A stretch of 64,000 bases of DNA from Massilibacillus massiliensis (GTDB taxonomy: Bacteria; Bacillota; Negativicutes; FLKF01). The stretch is from the NCBI RefSeq assembly GCF_900086705.1, contig NZ_LT575483.1, forward strand, positions 2,857,516 through 2,921,515, in the 5' to 3' direction. The notes beneath the pieces are model-generated. The model did no database searches. It saw nothing but the letters and a program-made list of their open reading frames with translations, and was not told the origin of the DNA. The position numbers and the translations under genes were made by a program. The first letter of the stretch is position 1. Each line of letters starts with the position of its first letter. Shown one piece after another: positions 32,495 through 41,866 of this stretch.

Positions 32495-33652
32495 ATGAGT
32501 GAAATGATATTTTATGGCAAACAAAAGATTAATCAAGAAGATATAGATGCAGTTATTAAAGTTTTGCAGTCTGATTGGTTGACACAGGGTCCTGATATAG
32601 AAATGTTTGAAAAAAAAGTAGCAGAGTATTGTGGGGCTAAATATGCTGTGGCAGTTACAAATGCTACTTCGGCATTACATATTGCTTGTTTAGCAACAGG
32701 TGTGGGGCGGAACGATGTAGTTTGGACCAGCCCTAATACTTTCGTTGCTTCTGCAAATTGTGCTAGGTATTGTGGTGCTGAGGTTGATTTTGTTGACATT
32801 GATGACAATACTTATAATATGAGTATTAAAAAACTTGCAGAGAAATTAGAAAATGGCGATATTTTACCGAAAGTTGTTATTACAGTACATTTTTCAGGAC
32901 AATCCTGTCAAATGGATGAAATCTACAGACTATCTCAAAAATATAAATTTATGGTCATTGAAGATGCTTCACATGCCATAGGTGGAACCTATAAGGACAT
33001 GAAAGTTGGTTCGTGTAAGTATTCAGATATGGTGGTATTTAGTTTTCATCCAGTGAAAATTATAACTACTGCCGAAGGCGGGATGGTACTTACAAACAAT
33101 AAAAAATTGTACGATAAATTAATATTATATCGTAGTCATGGAATTACCAAGGAACGTAATCAATTAACAAAAGAACAGGATAATCCATGGTATTATGAAC
33201 AAATGGATTTAGGTTTTAATTATCGTATGACAGATTTGCAGGCTGCGCTTGGTATAAGTCAAATGAATAAACTAGATGAATTTGTTGCTAAAAGACGATA
33301 TTTAGCAGAACGATATGATCAATTATTGCAAGGGTTACCGCTTAAGTTGCCGTATCAAGATGAAGCTACAAAATCATCTTGGCATATTTATGTAGTTAGA
33401 TTGAAATTAGATAAAGTAAAAGTGGATAAAAAAGAGATTTTTGCACGGATGAAAGAGAGAGGGATTGTACTTAATTTACATTATATCCCTGTTCATACGC
33501 AACCGTATTATCGGAACTTAGGTTTTAGAGTTGGAAATTTCCCAATTAGTGAGCAATATTATGAAGAAGCGTTTACATTGCCGCTTTATTATGATTTAAC
33601 GGATGAAGAACAAAATTATATTGTAGAATGTTTAACTGAGATTTTACAATAA
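32495..33652 (+). CDS. pseC: PseC: UDP-4-amino-4,6-dideoxy-N-acetyl-altrosamine transaminase
   Basis: 385 residues, DegT/DnrJ aminotransferase with TNATSALHIA, IEDASHAIGG and the PLP lysine in FSFHPVKIITTAEGG. Unlike rfbH and the fusion at 41867 it keeps the Lys, so it is a true aminotransferase. It adds the C-4 amino group to the PseB product. The start could be ATG 32495 or 32504; both are in frame. Confidence 0.9.
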   Translation: MSEMIFYGKQKINQEDIDAVIKVLQSDWLTQGPDIEMFEKKVAEYCGAKYAVAVTNATSALHIACLATGVGRNDVVWTSPNTFVASANCARYCGAEVDFVDIDDNTYNMSIKKLAEKLENGDILPKVVITVHFSGQSCQMDEIYRLSQKYKFMVIEDASHAIGGTYKDMKVGSCKYSDMVVFSFHPVKIITTAEGGMVLTNNKKLYDKLILYRSHGITKERNQLTKEQDNPWYYEQMDLGFNYRMTDLQAALGISQMNKLDEFVAKRRYLAERYDQLLQGLPLKLPYQDEATKSSWHIYVVRLKLDKVKVDKKEIFARMKERGIVLNLHYIPVHTQPYYRNLGFRVGNFPISEQYYEEAFTLPLYYDLTDEEQNYIVECLTEILQ

Positions 33653-33687
33653 TATTTTAAAAATGGCGTTTAGGTAGGATGAATTTT

Positions 33688-35481
33688 ATGAAATTATCGG
33701 ATTATGTAGTAAATTTTTTAGAAAATTATGGTGTGAAAGACGTGTTTTTACTTTCCGGCGGCGGAATTATGCATCTTTTAAATTCATTAGCAGAGAATGA
33801 AAAAATAGAAAAATATTACAATTTGCATGAGCAGGGTTCAGGATTTTGTGCAGATGCCTATGCACAGTATTCTAATAAATTAGGTGTTTGTTTTGCTACT
33901 ACAGGTCCAGGGGCAACAAATGTAGTTACGGCACTAGCATCAGCATATATTGATTCTACGCCAATGCTTGTTATTTCGGGGCAAGTAAAAACGTCAGATA
34001 TTACTACTACTCCCGAAGTTCGTCAGACTGGAGCACAGGAAGTAGGCATTATACCAATCGTTGAATCTGTTACCAAATATGCTGTGACGATAATAGATGA
34101 GTCTGAAATACGATATCATTTAGAAAAGGCTGTTTATTTGGCAAAACATGGACGTCCAGGCCCTGTGTGGATTGATATTCCGCTTGATATTCAAGCCAAA
34201 GAGATTGAACCAGAAAAACTAAAAAGTTTTTCTCCAACAGTTCATCGTGAAGAAGCTGTAATTGAATCAGAAGATATTGAAGAAATTTATCAATTGTTAC
34301 AGAAAGCGAAACGTCCGTGTATTTTGGGAGGAACAGGAATTGTTTTGGCAAATGCTACGGAGCATTTTTCGCAGATGGTAAATATGTTAAAAGTTCCGGC
34401 AGTTACTTCGCGGCGAGTTAAACGACTGTTTCATAAAGAAAACGGGAGATATTATTATGGAAGCGTTGGTGCAGTTGCTCCAAGATATGCAAATTATGTA
34501 TTACAAAACTCTGATTTATTAATTGTAATTGGTAGTGGATTACGCTATTATATTACGGCTTATAATGAACAAGCATTTGCACCAAAGGCAAAGAAGGTTA
34601 TTGTTAATATTCAACAGGCAGAAATTGATAAATTGCGTATGTCAGTTGAGAAATCAATCATATGTGATGCAAAATCCTTTATTCAAGAACTTATGGAATA
34701 TGCTTCTAAACAAGTAGAGTCTACGAAGCATTATGAAAAGTGGATTACGTATTGTGATGCAATGAGGAATAGATATCCGGCGGAAAAAGAAATTATTCCT
34801 CATGATGATGGATTGCCGGATGGTTATCTAGTTTCACAGGCAGTTGATCGGTATTCAAAGGAAGATGAGGTCTATGTTGCATCTCCCTCTGCATATGCCT
34901 ATACTTACAATATCTATCAATTGAGAGGGCAGCAGGAATATATTTGCCCATTGGGATTGGGGAGTATGGGAACGGCTTTGCCTGCTGCAATAGGGGCTTG
35001 TATTGCTTCAGGAAGACGCAGAACAATCGTGGGCGAGGGCGATGGCAGCTTGCAACATAATATTCAGGAACTTGCGTTACTCAAACAATATCAGCTGCCA
35101 ATTAAAATATTTATTGATAATAATGATGGATATCGACAGATTTATACTATGCAGAAATCGCATTTTTCGGGCAGATTTGCGGGATGTAATCCAGAAAGTG
35201 GCATTACATTTCCAGAATTAAAAACAATTGCTGATGCCTATAAAATTAAGTATTACTGCATTAAAAGTGTGCAGGATGTAGATAAAGAAGTAAAAAAGGC
35301 TTTAGCAGATGATGAGCCAGCAATTATTGAAATTTTTAGTTCTCCACAGGTAGAATTTGTGCCAATTATAAAAAGTAGAATTGGCGTAAATGGTGAAATG
35401 CTTTCTTCGCGGCTTGAAGATTTATATCCTTTTTTACTAGAAGAAGAGCAGAAGGATAATATGAAAATCTCAGATTCATAG
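33688..35481 (+). CDS. ThDP-dependent enzyme (acetolactate-synthase fold)
   Basis: 597 residues from ATG 33688 (AGGTAGGA upstream). Three-domain ThDP fold: N-terminal PYR domain with the conserved Glu (LHEQGSGFCADAYAQYSNKL) and FATTGPGATNVVTALASAYI; a central DHS-like domain; C-terminal PP domain with GLGSMGTALPAAIGACIASG and the ThDP/Mg motif GEGDGSLQHN...DNNDGYRQI. It lies in the pse operon between pseC and pseG. No step of the standard pseudaminic route needs it. It may build a 2-carbon or acyl substituent or a side-chain precursor; this is inference. Confidence 0.82.
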   Translation: MKLSDYVVNFLENYGVKDVFLLSGGGIMHLLNSLAENEKIEKYYNLHEQGSGFCADAYAQYSNKLGVCFATTGPGATNVVTALASAYIDSTPMLVISGQVKTSDITTTPEVRQTGAQEVGIIPIVESVTKYAVTIIDESEIRYHLEKAVYLAKHGRPGPVWIDIPLDIQAKEIEPEKLKSFSPTVHREEAVIESEDIEEIYQLLQKAKRPCILGGTGIVLANATEHFSQMVNMLKVPAVTSRRVKRLFHKENGRYYYGSVGAVAPRYANYVLQNSDLLIVIGSGLRYYITAYNEQAFAPKAKKVIVNIQQAEIDKLRMSVEKSIICDAKSFIQELMEYASKQVESTKHYEKWITYCDAMRNRYPAEKEIIPHDDGLPDGYLVSQAVDRYSKEDEVYVASPSAYAYTYNIYQLRGQQEYICPLGLGSMGTALPAAIGACIASGRRRTIVGEGDGSLQHNIQELALLKQYQLPIKIFIDNNDGYRQIYTMQKSHFSGRFAGCNPESGITFPELKTIADAYKIKYYCIKSVQDVDKEVKKALADDEPAIIEIFSSPQVEFVPIIKSRIGVNGEMLSSRLEDLYPFLLEEEQKDNMKISDS

Positions 35482-35531
35482 TATTGTAGGAATCTTATAA
35501 TGCTAGAGTAAATTATTGGAGAAGGATGTTA

Positions 35532-36608
35532 ATGAAACACATAGCTTTCCGTGTGGATTCTTCCGCGCAAATGGGAACAGGACATTTGATGCGCTGTTTG
35601 ACTTTGGCTGATATTTTAAAACAAGAAGCAGTGATTACTTTTATTTCAAGAGATTTACAGGGAAATCTAAATCACTTGGTTAGGGAGAAGGGATATTGTC
35701 TTTTACAATTGCCGAGTGTAGAACGGAATGAAGAATTGCAGGGCTATGAGCAATGGTTAACCGTTACTGGTAAAGTGGATGCTGAGCAGACCAAAACACT
35801 GCTCGGTGAAACAGTTTCTGATTGTATGGTTATTGATCATTATGCTATAGATGAAACATGGGAGCGTATTTTGCGCCCCTATGCGAAAAAAATTATGGTA
35901 ATAGACGATTTGGCAAATCGAAAGCATAATTGTGATATTTTATTGGATCAAAATTATTATTGTGATATGAATAATCGCTATAATCGATTAGTACCACCTG
36001 AATGTAAATTATTGTTAGGTCCACAGTATGCCTTATTACGTCAAGAATTTTATGATGCACGTAATAAAATGCATGTTCGTGATGGTGTTATAAAAAATAT
36101 ACTCGTGTTTTTCGGTGGTAGTGATTTGACCAATGAAACAATGAAAGCGCTGAAAGCAATTGAAAAATTGAAAAGAAAAGATATTGCGGTGAACGTTGTT
36201 GTTGGCGGAAGCAATCAGCATAAAGGTGAAGTGGAATTGTTCTGTCGACAATACGAAAACATGTATTGTTATTGTCAGGTAAATAATATGGCAGATTTGA
36301 TGAATAGAGCAGACTTAGCAATAGGTGCTGGTGGTACGACAACATGGGAAAGATGGTTTCTTGGTTTGCCAGCAATTGTGATTGCGATTGCAGAGAATCA
36401 AGTGAAAATTTGTGAGGATTGTGATCAAGCAGGTATTATCAAATATTTAGGATATTCAAGTAGTATAGTCGTTGAAAATATACGATATACTTTAGAAAAA
36501 TTGATTTGTGAAAATGAAATGAAAAATATTATAGAACGATTAAATGATTTTAAATGTGATTTTAATGACAAGTTCTTTGATGAATATTTTAAAAATATTG
36601 AGGGATAG
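35532..36608 (+). CDS. pseG: PseG: UDP-sugar hydrolase
   Basis: 358 residues from ATG 35532 (GGAGAAGG upstream). GT-B-like fold with MGTGHLMRCLTLADIL (catalytic His), VFFGGSDLTN and the C-terminal nucleotide-binding AIGAGGTTTWERWFLGLPA. It releases UDP from UDP-2,4-diacetamido-2,4,6-trideoxy-altropyranose. Stop is adjacent to pseH. Confidence 0.88.
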   Translation: MKHIAFRVDSSAQMGTGHLMRCLTLADILKQEAVITFISRDLQGNLNHLVREKGYCLLQLPSVERNEELQGYEQWLTVTGKVDAEQTKTLLGETVSDCMVIDHYAIDETWERILRPYAKKIMVIDDLANRKHNCDILLDQNYYCDMNNRYNRLVPPECKLLLGPQYALLRQEFYDARNKMHVRDGVIKNILVFFGGSDLTNETMKALKAIEKLKRKDIAVNVVVGGSNQHKGEVELFCRQYENMYCYCQVNNMADLMNRADLAIGAGGTTTWERWFLGLPAIVIAIAENQVKICEDCDQAGIIKYLGYSSSIVVENIRYTLEKLICENEMKNIIERLNDFKCDFNDKFFDEYFKNIEG

Positions 36609-36612
36609 ATTC

Positions 36613-37179
36613 ATGTTTAAACTAATGCCAATTGATGAGCAAAATTTAAAATTGATTTTGCAATGGCGGAATGCCAAACGTATAAGAGAATGTATGGTTA
36701 ATGATGAAGTGATTACATGGCAAGAACATCTTCAATGGTTTGAAAATTTAAAGACGCGAAATGATAGAGAAGTTTTAGCTTTTCTTGTGGAAAATAGACC
36801 TGTAGGAATTGTATCATTTATTGATATTGATAGAATGCATCATCATTGTCATTGGGGATTTTATATTGGGGAAGAGAATGCTCCAAAAGGCTGTGGGACA
36901 ATAATGGCTTATTATGCGTTGTCTTATGCATTTGAGAAATATAAAGTTCATAAAATTAATAGTGAAGTAATTGATTATAATGTAAAGAGTATTAATTATC
37001 ATAGAAGCTTAGGATTTGAGCAAAATGGAAAGATGCTAGATGAACTTTTTCGAGAAGATAAGTATATTGATTTAGTACTATTTACTTTATTTAAAGAAAA
37101 ATGGAATCAAATAAAGGAAAATGTTTATCGAAAAGGGTTAGAAAAGATAGGGATTGATAAATTTGAAAATACAAAGTAG
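36613..37179 (+). CDS. pseH: PseH: GNAT N-acetyltransferase
   Basis: 188 residues from ATG 36613 (GAGGGAT upstream; upstream ORF codons overlap pseG). A GNAT fold: ILQWRNAKRIRECMVNDEVI, WGFYIGEENAPKGCGTIM (acetyl-CoA pyrophosphate loop) and NYHRSLGFEQNGKMLDELF. It acetylates the C-4 amino group of the PseC product. It overlaps the pseI start by about 17 nt. Confidence 0.85.
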   Translation: MFKLMPIDEQNLKLILQWRNAKRIRECMVNDEVITWQEHLQWFENLKTRNDREVLAFLVENRPVGIVSFIDIDRMHHHCHWGFYIGEENAPKGCGTIMAYYALSYAFEKYKVHKINSEVIDYNVKSINYHRSLGFEQNGKMLDELFREDKYIDLVLFTLFKEKWNQIKENVYRKGLEKIGIDKFENTK

Positions 37180-38188
37180 AACAAAACCTTTTATTATTGC
37201 AGAAATGTCAGGAAACCATAATCAATCTTTAGAACGAGCTTTGAAAATTGTAGAATTGGCTGCAAAAAGTGGCGTGGATGCGTTAAAAATTCAAACTTAT
37301 ACAGCGGATACAATGACTTTAGATATTAATGAAAGAGAGTTTTTTATTAAAGATAAAAATAGTTTATGGGAAGGCGCTTCTTTATATAATTTATACCAGA
37401 AGGCATATACACCGTGGGAATGGCATGAGCCGATATTTCAGCGGTGTAAAGAACTTGGGATCATTGGGTTTAGTACACCTTTTGATTCGACATCAGTGGA
37501 GTTTCTTGAAAGCTTAGATGTACCATTTTATAAAATTGCTTCTTTTGAAAATGTTGATTTGCCACTAATTAAGAAGGTTTCGCAAACTGGTAAGCCGATT
37601 ATTGCTTCGACAGGGATGGCTTCGTTAGCTGAACTTGATGATTTGGTACAAACAGCAAGAGTAAATGGTTGTACAGATTTGATATTACTGAAATGTACAA
37701 GCAGTTATCCATCAACACCAGCAGGAACAAATTTATTAACAATTCCACATATGAAACAGCTCTTTAATTGTAATGTTGGATTATCCGATCATACTTTAGG
37801 TATAGGAGCGGCAGTTGCAAGTATTGCATTAGGAGCAACGGTCATAGAAAAACATTTTACAATTTCACGTGCAAATGGAGGCGTAGATTCTGCATTCTCA
37901 TTAGAGCCAGCAGAAATGAAAATGTTGGTTGAAGAAGCGAATCGTGCTTATGAAGCTATGGGACAAGTACATTATGGCATTAGTGAACAGGAAAAAAAAT
38001 CTTTACAATTTAGACGTAGCTTATATATTGTGGAAGATATGAGAAATGGTGATGTGATTACGGAGAAGAATATGCGGGCGATTCGACCAGGCCTAGGGCT
38101 GAGCCCGAAATATTATGATGCTTTTTATGGAAAGCGAGTATGTAGAAATGTAAAAAAAGGAACTCCTGTACAATGGGATCTTATTTAA
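37163..38188 (+). CDS. pseI: PseI: pseudaminic acid synthase
   Basis: 341 residues from TTG 37163 (AGGG about 10 nt upstream; TTG 37154 is too close to it). A NeuB/PseI TIM barrel: FIIAEMSGNHNQSLERALKI, GFSTPFDSTSVEFLE, KIASFENVDLPLI, STGMASLAELD, VGLSDHTLGIGA and HFTISR. A C-terminal SAF (antifreeze-like) domain begins near RRSLYIVEDMRNGDVI. It condenses the PseG product with phosphoenolpyruvate. The next step, CMP activation by PseF, has no gene in this window. Confidence 0.9.
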   Translation: MKIQSRTKPFIIAEMSGNHNQSLERALKIVELAAKSGVDALKIQTYTADTMTLDINEREFFIKDKNSLWEGASLYNLYQKAYTPWEWHEPIFQRCKELGIIGFSTPFDSTSVEFLESLDVPFYKIASFENVDLPLIKKVSQTGKPIIASTGMASLAELDDLVQTARVNGCTDLILLKCTSSYPSTPAGTNLLTIPHMKQLFNCNVGLSDHTLGIGAAVASIALGATVIEKHFTISRANGGVDSAFSLEPAEMKMLVEEANRAYEAMGQVHYGISEQEKKSLQFRRSLYIVEDMRNGDVITEKNMRAIRPGLGLSPKYYDAFYGKRVCRNVKKGTPVQWDLI

Positions 38189-38205
38189 TTTAGGAGAGAA
38201 TGTGT

Positions 38206-39990
38206 ATGTTGGAAAATGAGTTAATTGTTTTTTATATAGATGACTTTCAGCGACAAAGCTATTGGCCTAATTATATTTTAGGAAGACCTGATTATAAGAA
38301 TTATGGTGGGTATGATAGAAAAAATGTGTATTATCCGGCTGTTTTACAGGGAAGACATGACTATATTGTAAATTATGCTTTAGAAAAAGGACTTTTTGAT
38401 AAATACAGATTTGTTTTAGTTGTGGATGGTAAAAGTGATATTTCAAATCAAAAAATAGATGAGATTTTTGGTGATTTAAATAAAACAGGCGCAGATATGA
38501 TGGTTCCATTATCTAACTACGGCAGAGAAATACAGACAAAAGCAATGCAAAATCAATTTTCAGAATATGCATACTTACATTTGGATTGTTTTTTGATTAG
38601 AACTGAGATTTTAAAAAAAATAAATGGTTTCGAAAGAAAGTTTTGCCATGTAACTTTTCCGGAGATGTATTTGGATACTTATTACACAACCTTACCTAAT
38701 TATGATATGAGTTTTTGTCTGAATTTGTGGCAAAATGGTTATAAAATTGTTTTGAACGAAAAATTGAAAATTACTTTTGCAGAAAAAGAACAGCGTATTT
38801 ATTCTCCAATTCAGGAATCAGGCGGAAAAGATGCCATATGGTATTATCATCATTTACTTGTAGATGATGTAAAAAACTGCGGAGAAGGATTGGAAAATAT
38901 CGGTGTTTTATTAAAAGAAAAAGTTGTTCATGATTTCCCTGAACCAGAAATTGACATAGGGGTTTTTTCGACAGATGAGAACAAGAAACTTATATTGATT
39001 GTTTTGCCGCTTCTTATGGCACATGGCAAAGCAGGCATATCATTAGAAAATTGTCTGTCTATTACCAATATATATGGCTTGTTTTTTAAAGAATTATCTA
39101 AAAAAGGATATGTTGTAAAACCTATACAATATGATTTGCTAGAACAGGCGAAAGCTATTTTATTTATGTGGGATTCGGGGGATATTTTCTTTGTTTCGCA
39201 TAGAGTTTATGAAAATCTTTACGTTGAAAAATGGAAAAAAATAGTTTGTAAGACGAATAATCAAAAAAAAGCAATATTATGTGTATCAAGTGAGCCGGCT
39301 TTTGTAACACCTAATCATTACAAAAAAGAAAGTCATCAAGAATTCTTATTTTGTTTGACGGGCAATCAAGACTGGATAGATAATCAAAAATATTTTTATC
39401 AGCCTGGAATTATTGACTTTTATTTCAATTTTAAGAAAAGATATGATTTTAAGGATAAAAAATTGTGTGGATTTGCGGGTGGAGGATTTTTTCGTGAATT
39501 GCGAGATAAACGTTGTCTATATCCGGAAAGATTAGCTCTTATTACTTATTTTGATCAATATCATAGTGATGAGTTTGAATTTTATGGCGCACGATGGTCA
39601 AAAGAAAAATTTAAGAGTTATAGAGGTTTTGCCGATGATAGAATTGAGACGCTTGCAAAATTTAAATTTGTAATCAGCATTCCTAATTATATACATAAAA
39701 GTACAGAGTTTTTTGATCCGAGAATATTTGACGCAATGGTTGCTGGCAGTGTTCCTATTTATTTTGGTTGTCCAGATATTAAAGATGTTGTGCCGGAAGG
39801 AACTTTTATTGATTTGAGAGATTTTCCAAGTTGTGATGATTTGTATAATTTTATCAGTACAATGGATGAAGCAGATTATAATACTTATTTAATGAATATA
39901 GAAAAATTTTTAAAATCTGATCAAGCGAAAAAGTATTCTATAGAAAATTATACCGATTGCTTGGTTAAAGTTATAGAATATATTAAATAA
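38206..39990 (+). CDS. two-domain glycosyltransferase: GT-A-like N half, GT10 (fucosyltransferase-like) C half
   Basis: 594 residues from ATG 38206 (AGGAGAGA upstream). The N half (about 1-260) looks like a nucleotidyl-sugar GT-A domain (FVLVVDGKSD, GADMMVPLSNYGRE, FPEMYLDTYYTTLPNYDMSF). The C-terminal ~200 residues match alpha-1,3/4-fucosyltransferases of family GT10: EFEFYGARWS, FKFVISIPN, FDAMVAGSVPIYFGCPDIKD, FIDLRDFPSCDDLYNFI. GT10 enzymes normally use GDP sugars. The fusion stands between the pse genes and the GDP-heptose block, so a GDP-linked sugar from that block is a plausible donor. Not a known named protein. Confidence 0.75.
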   Translation: MLENELIVFYIDDFQRQSYWPNYILGRPDYKNYGGYDRKNVYYPAVLQGRHDYIVNYALEKGLFDKYRFVLVVDGKSDISNQKIDEIFGDLNKTGADMMVPLSNYGREIQTKAMQNQFSEYAYLHLDCFLIRTEILKKINGFERKFCHVTFPEMYLDTYYTTLPNYDMSFCLNLWQNGYKIVLNEKLKITFAEKEQRIYSPIQESGGKDAIWYYHHLLVDDVKNCGEGLENIGVLLKEKVVHDFPEPEIDIGVFSTDENKKLILIVLPLLMAHGKAGISLENCLSITNIYGLFFKELSKKGYVVKPIQYDLLEQAKAILFMWDSGDIFFVSHRVYENLYVEKWKKIVCKTNNQKKAILCVSSEPAFVTPNHYKKESHQEFLFCLTGNQDWIDNQKYFYQPGIIDFYFNFKKRYDFKDKKLCGFAGGGFFRELRDKRCLYPERLALITYFDQYHSDEFEFYGARWSKEKFKSYRGFADDRIETLAKFKFVISIPNYIHKSTEFFDPRIFDAMVAGSVPIYFGCPDIKDVVPEGTFIDLRDFPSCDDLYNFISTMDEADYNTYLMNIEKFLKSDQAKKYSIENYTDCLVKVIEYIK

Positions 39991-40203
39991 GCGAAAGAGG
40001 CTATTTTTTGATTAGTCTAAAGAAAGAAGAAATTTTGTAGAGGGTTTATTTGATGAAAATTACTTGAGTTAAGATATGATCAAGCCTTAAGCAATTTGGT
40101 AATATGTCAAGACCATAATTGAAATGTTTTTGCTAGAAAAGGGCAACTTGAATAGACCTACGGTTTTTCAAAGAAAAAACGTAAGCTGGACGAAACATAT
40201 AGA

Positions 40204-41481
40204 TTACCTACTCTTTTCCGGAGAGTAGAGTTGGTTTTTGTCCAGCAGGCCAAAAAGCATACGTAAAAATTTACGGGAAGTCAACGCGAGTGCTCTTTTA
40301 TGTTGATGATTTCTAGTTTCAACATATTTTTTATTATAGAAACTTTTGTATTCAGGACAGTTCCTTATGACACTGCCAGTAGCTTCGATGATGTAGTAGC
40401 GCAGGTAACGGTTTCCCGACTTACTCATCCTTTTATCTTCTGCTTCAAATTCACCAGACTGGTTATCATTCCAGACAATACCACAGTATTTGGCAAGAGC
40501 ATTAGAATTTTGAAAAGCTTTAATAGAGCCGAGTTCGGCAAGGATACCAGCAGAGTAGACTTTACCAATTCCAGGGATGGAATTTAGAACTGTATACTCA
40601 TTGGGGTTTAAGCCTTGAACAGTTTGAAGTATGGCTTTATCAATCGCATTGAGTTCTTTTTCAAAAGAACTGATGCAGTTAAAAGAAGAAGCAATAGAAA
40701 TGGTTAATGGTTCGTAAAGACATTTATCCAGCCTGTATGAATTACGGGCAGCAGCTTGAAGAAGCTTAGCAGTTTCATCAGGATCAACAATGCGACCGCG
40801 ACTTTTGGAGTTGACGAAAGCAACGAGTTGTTCGACAGATGAATTTACAAGATCTTCATTGGTTGTAAATTCAGTCAAAATAGCTTCAGCAGTAGCACTA
40901 TATTTGTTTGAAAAAGGATGTTCGTCTTTATGGAGCAAAGCATACTCACTGAATTTCAGAAAGATGTTATTTAACATGTATGTTTTCTCTCGAGCAATAC
41001 ATTCGGTGATATGTAAACGATGTCTAGAAAGACGCTGAAGAGCTAAATACTGGGAACCGCGCCAGGGTTTAATAGAAATACGTCCAACCCGAGCATAATC
41101 AGCAATAACGAAAGAATCAATACCATCATTCTTACCTAAGTCGTTAAAAGATTTTTTATAGTTTTTAACTTCCTTTGGATTAAGGCAATAAACATGTACA
41201 GAGAAAGGAGCAAGTTTATCACTGGCAGAAAGATAGTTGGCGATATGAACACCATAAAAACTGGTAGACTCCATAGCGATAATGAGGAACTTGAACTGGT
41301 GGTTATTAGCTAAAACATCAACAATCATTGATTCAAGAAGTTGTGCGCCATCAAGAGAATTAGGAACCGGTTGCATCTTTATGAAATAGTCCTGATGGAA
41401 ATCAAGTGCAGAAACAACATTAATACGGGATTCAATATCAATCCCAACAAAAAGCGTTGATAGGTAATCGATTTTCTTCAC
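40204..41481 (-). CDS. IS110-family transposase (DEDD recombinase)
   Basis: About 425 residues from GTG 41481, preceded by AAAGGTGG; a GTG at 41493 lies inside the RBS. The RuvC-like DEDD domain is at the N terminus: FVGIDIES, IAMESTSFYG and GKNDGIDSFVIADYARVGR carry the acidic residues. The C-terminal Transposase_20 domain has LNSIPGIGKVYSAGILAELG and KYCGIVWNDNQSGEF with the conserved Ser region MSKSGNRYLRY. Full length and with no frameshift, so likely active. IS110 recombinases are guided by a bridge RNA encoded in the element. Confidence 0.92.
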   Translation of the reverse strand: MKKIDYLSTLFVGIDIESRINVVSALDFHQDYFIKMQPVPNSLDGAQLLESMIVDVLANNHQFKFLIIAMESTSFYGVHIANYLSASDKLAPFSVHVYCLNPKEVKNYKKSFNDLGKNDGIDSFVIADYARVGRISIKPWRGSQYLALQRLSRHRLHITECIAREKTYMLNNIFLKFSEYALLHKDEHPFSNKYSATAEAILTEFTTNEDLVNSSVEQLVAFVNSKSRGRIVDPDETAKLLQAAARNSYRLDKCLYEPLTISIASSFNCISSFEKELNAIDKAILQTVQGLNPNEYTVLNSIPGIGKVYSAGILAELGSIKAFQNSNALAKYCGIVWNDNQSGEFEAEDKRMSKSGNRYLRYYIIEATGSVIRNCPEYKSFYNKKYVETRNHQHKRALALTSRKFLRMLFGLLDKNQLYSPEKSR

Positions 41482-41524
41482 GGAAATCACCACCTTTCAA
41501 AATAAAATAAAGAATGTAATCATG

Positions 41525-41720
41525 GATGATCCCAGATCACTACGCCACCCTAAACCTCGCGTTATTAGCATTGTCTGGCAGAAATACCCTGCGGGTGGCT
41601 AGATACCAGAATGCAGCATTTGTGTAATAAGTCTTGGCGTAGCGTTAGGGCTGCATGCTTTTTGGGCAATAACATAAAGTTTTGCAGGGAGAGTGAAGCA
41701 GTAACCACAGCTACAGTTCT
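41525..41720 (-). ncRNA. candidate IS110 bridge RNA
   Basis: Non-coding segment directly upstream of the transposase, where IS110-group elements encode their bridge RNA. It holds two well-defined stem-loops: TCTGG / CCAGA at 41574-41610 enclosing ACCC-TGC-GGGT, and ATGCAGC / GCTGCAT at 41611-41656 enclosing a 32-nt internal loop. Further complementary segments are GCCACCC (41544-41550) with GGGTGGC (41593-41599), and CTACGCC (41540) with GGCGTAG (41636). Open loops between stems are expected for target and donor guides. Ends are not mapped. Confidence 0.6.
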
Positions 41721-41866
41721 TATGAACAAAGTATAGCATCTGGGGCCATGATTATAAAAACTTATTAGTTATGTAGGTATCTAAGATTCAATACCTATAT
41801 CATAAAAAAATAAGTCTATAGCCTCTATAGGAGGTCTATAAACTTATAATACGAGGGGGAGTAGTA

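Larger units (their letters stand above)
40140..41750 (-). mobile_element. IS110-family insertion sequence
   Basis: One IS110-type recombinase on the minus strand with a long structured non-coding segment upstream of it, at the right end. IS110 elements lack clear terminal repeats and target duplications, so the boundaries given are approximate. It sits between the GT2-GT10 gene and the fused epimerase-like/ColD-like gene. Neither neighbour is broken. Confidence 0.75.

Noticed and set aside
39991-40203. Inverted terminal repeats for the IS110 element
   Set aside because: I looked for matching ends on both sides and found none convincing, which is normal for IS110; boundaries left approximate.
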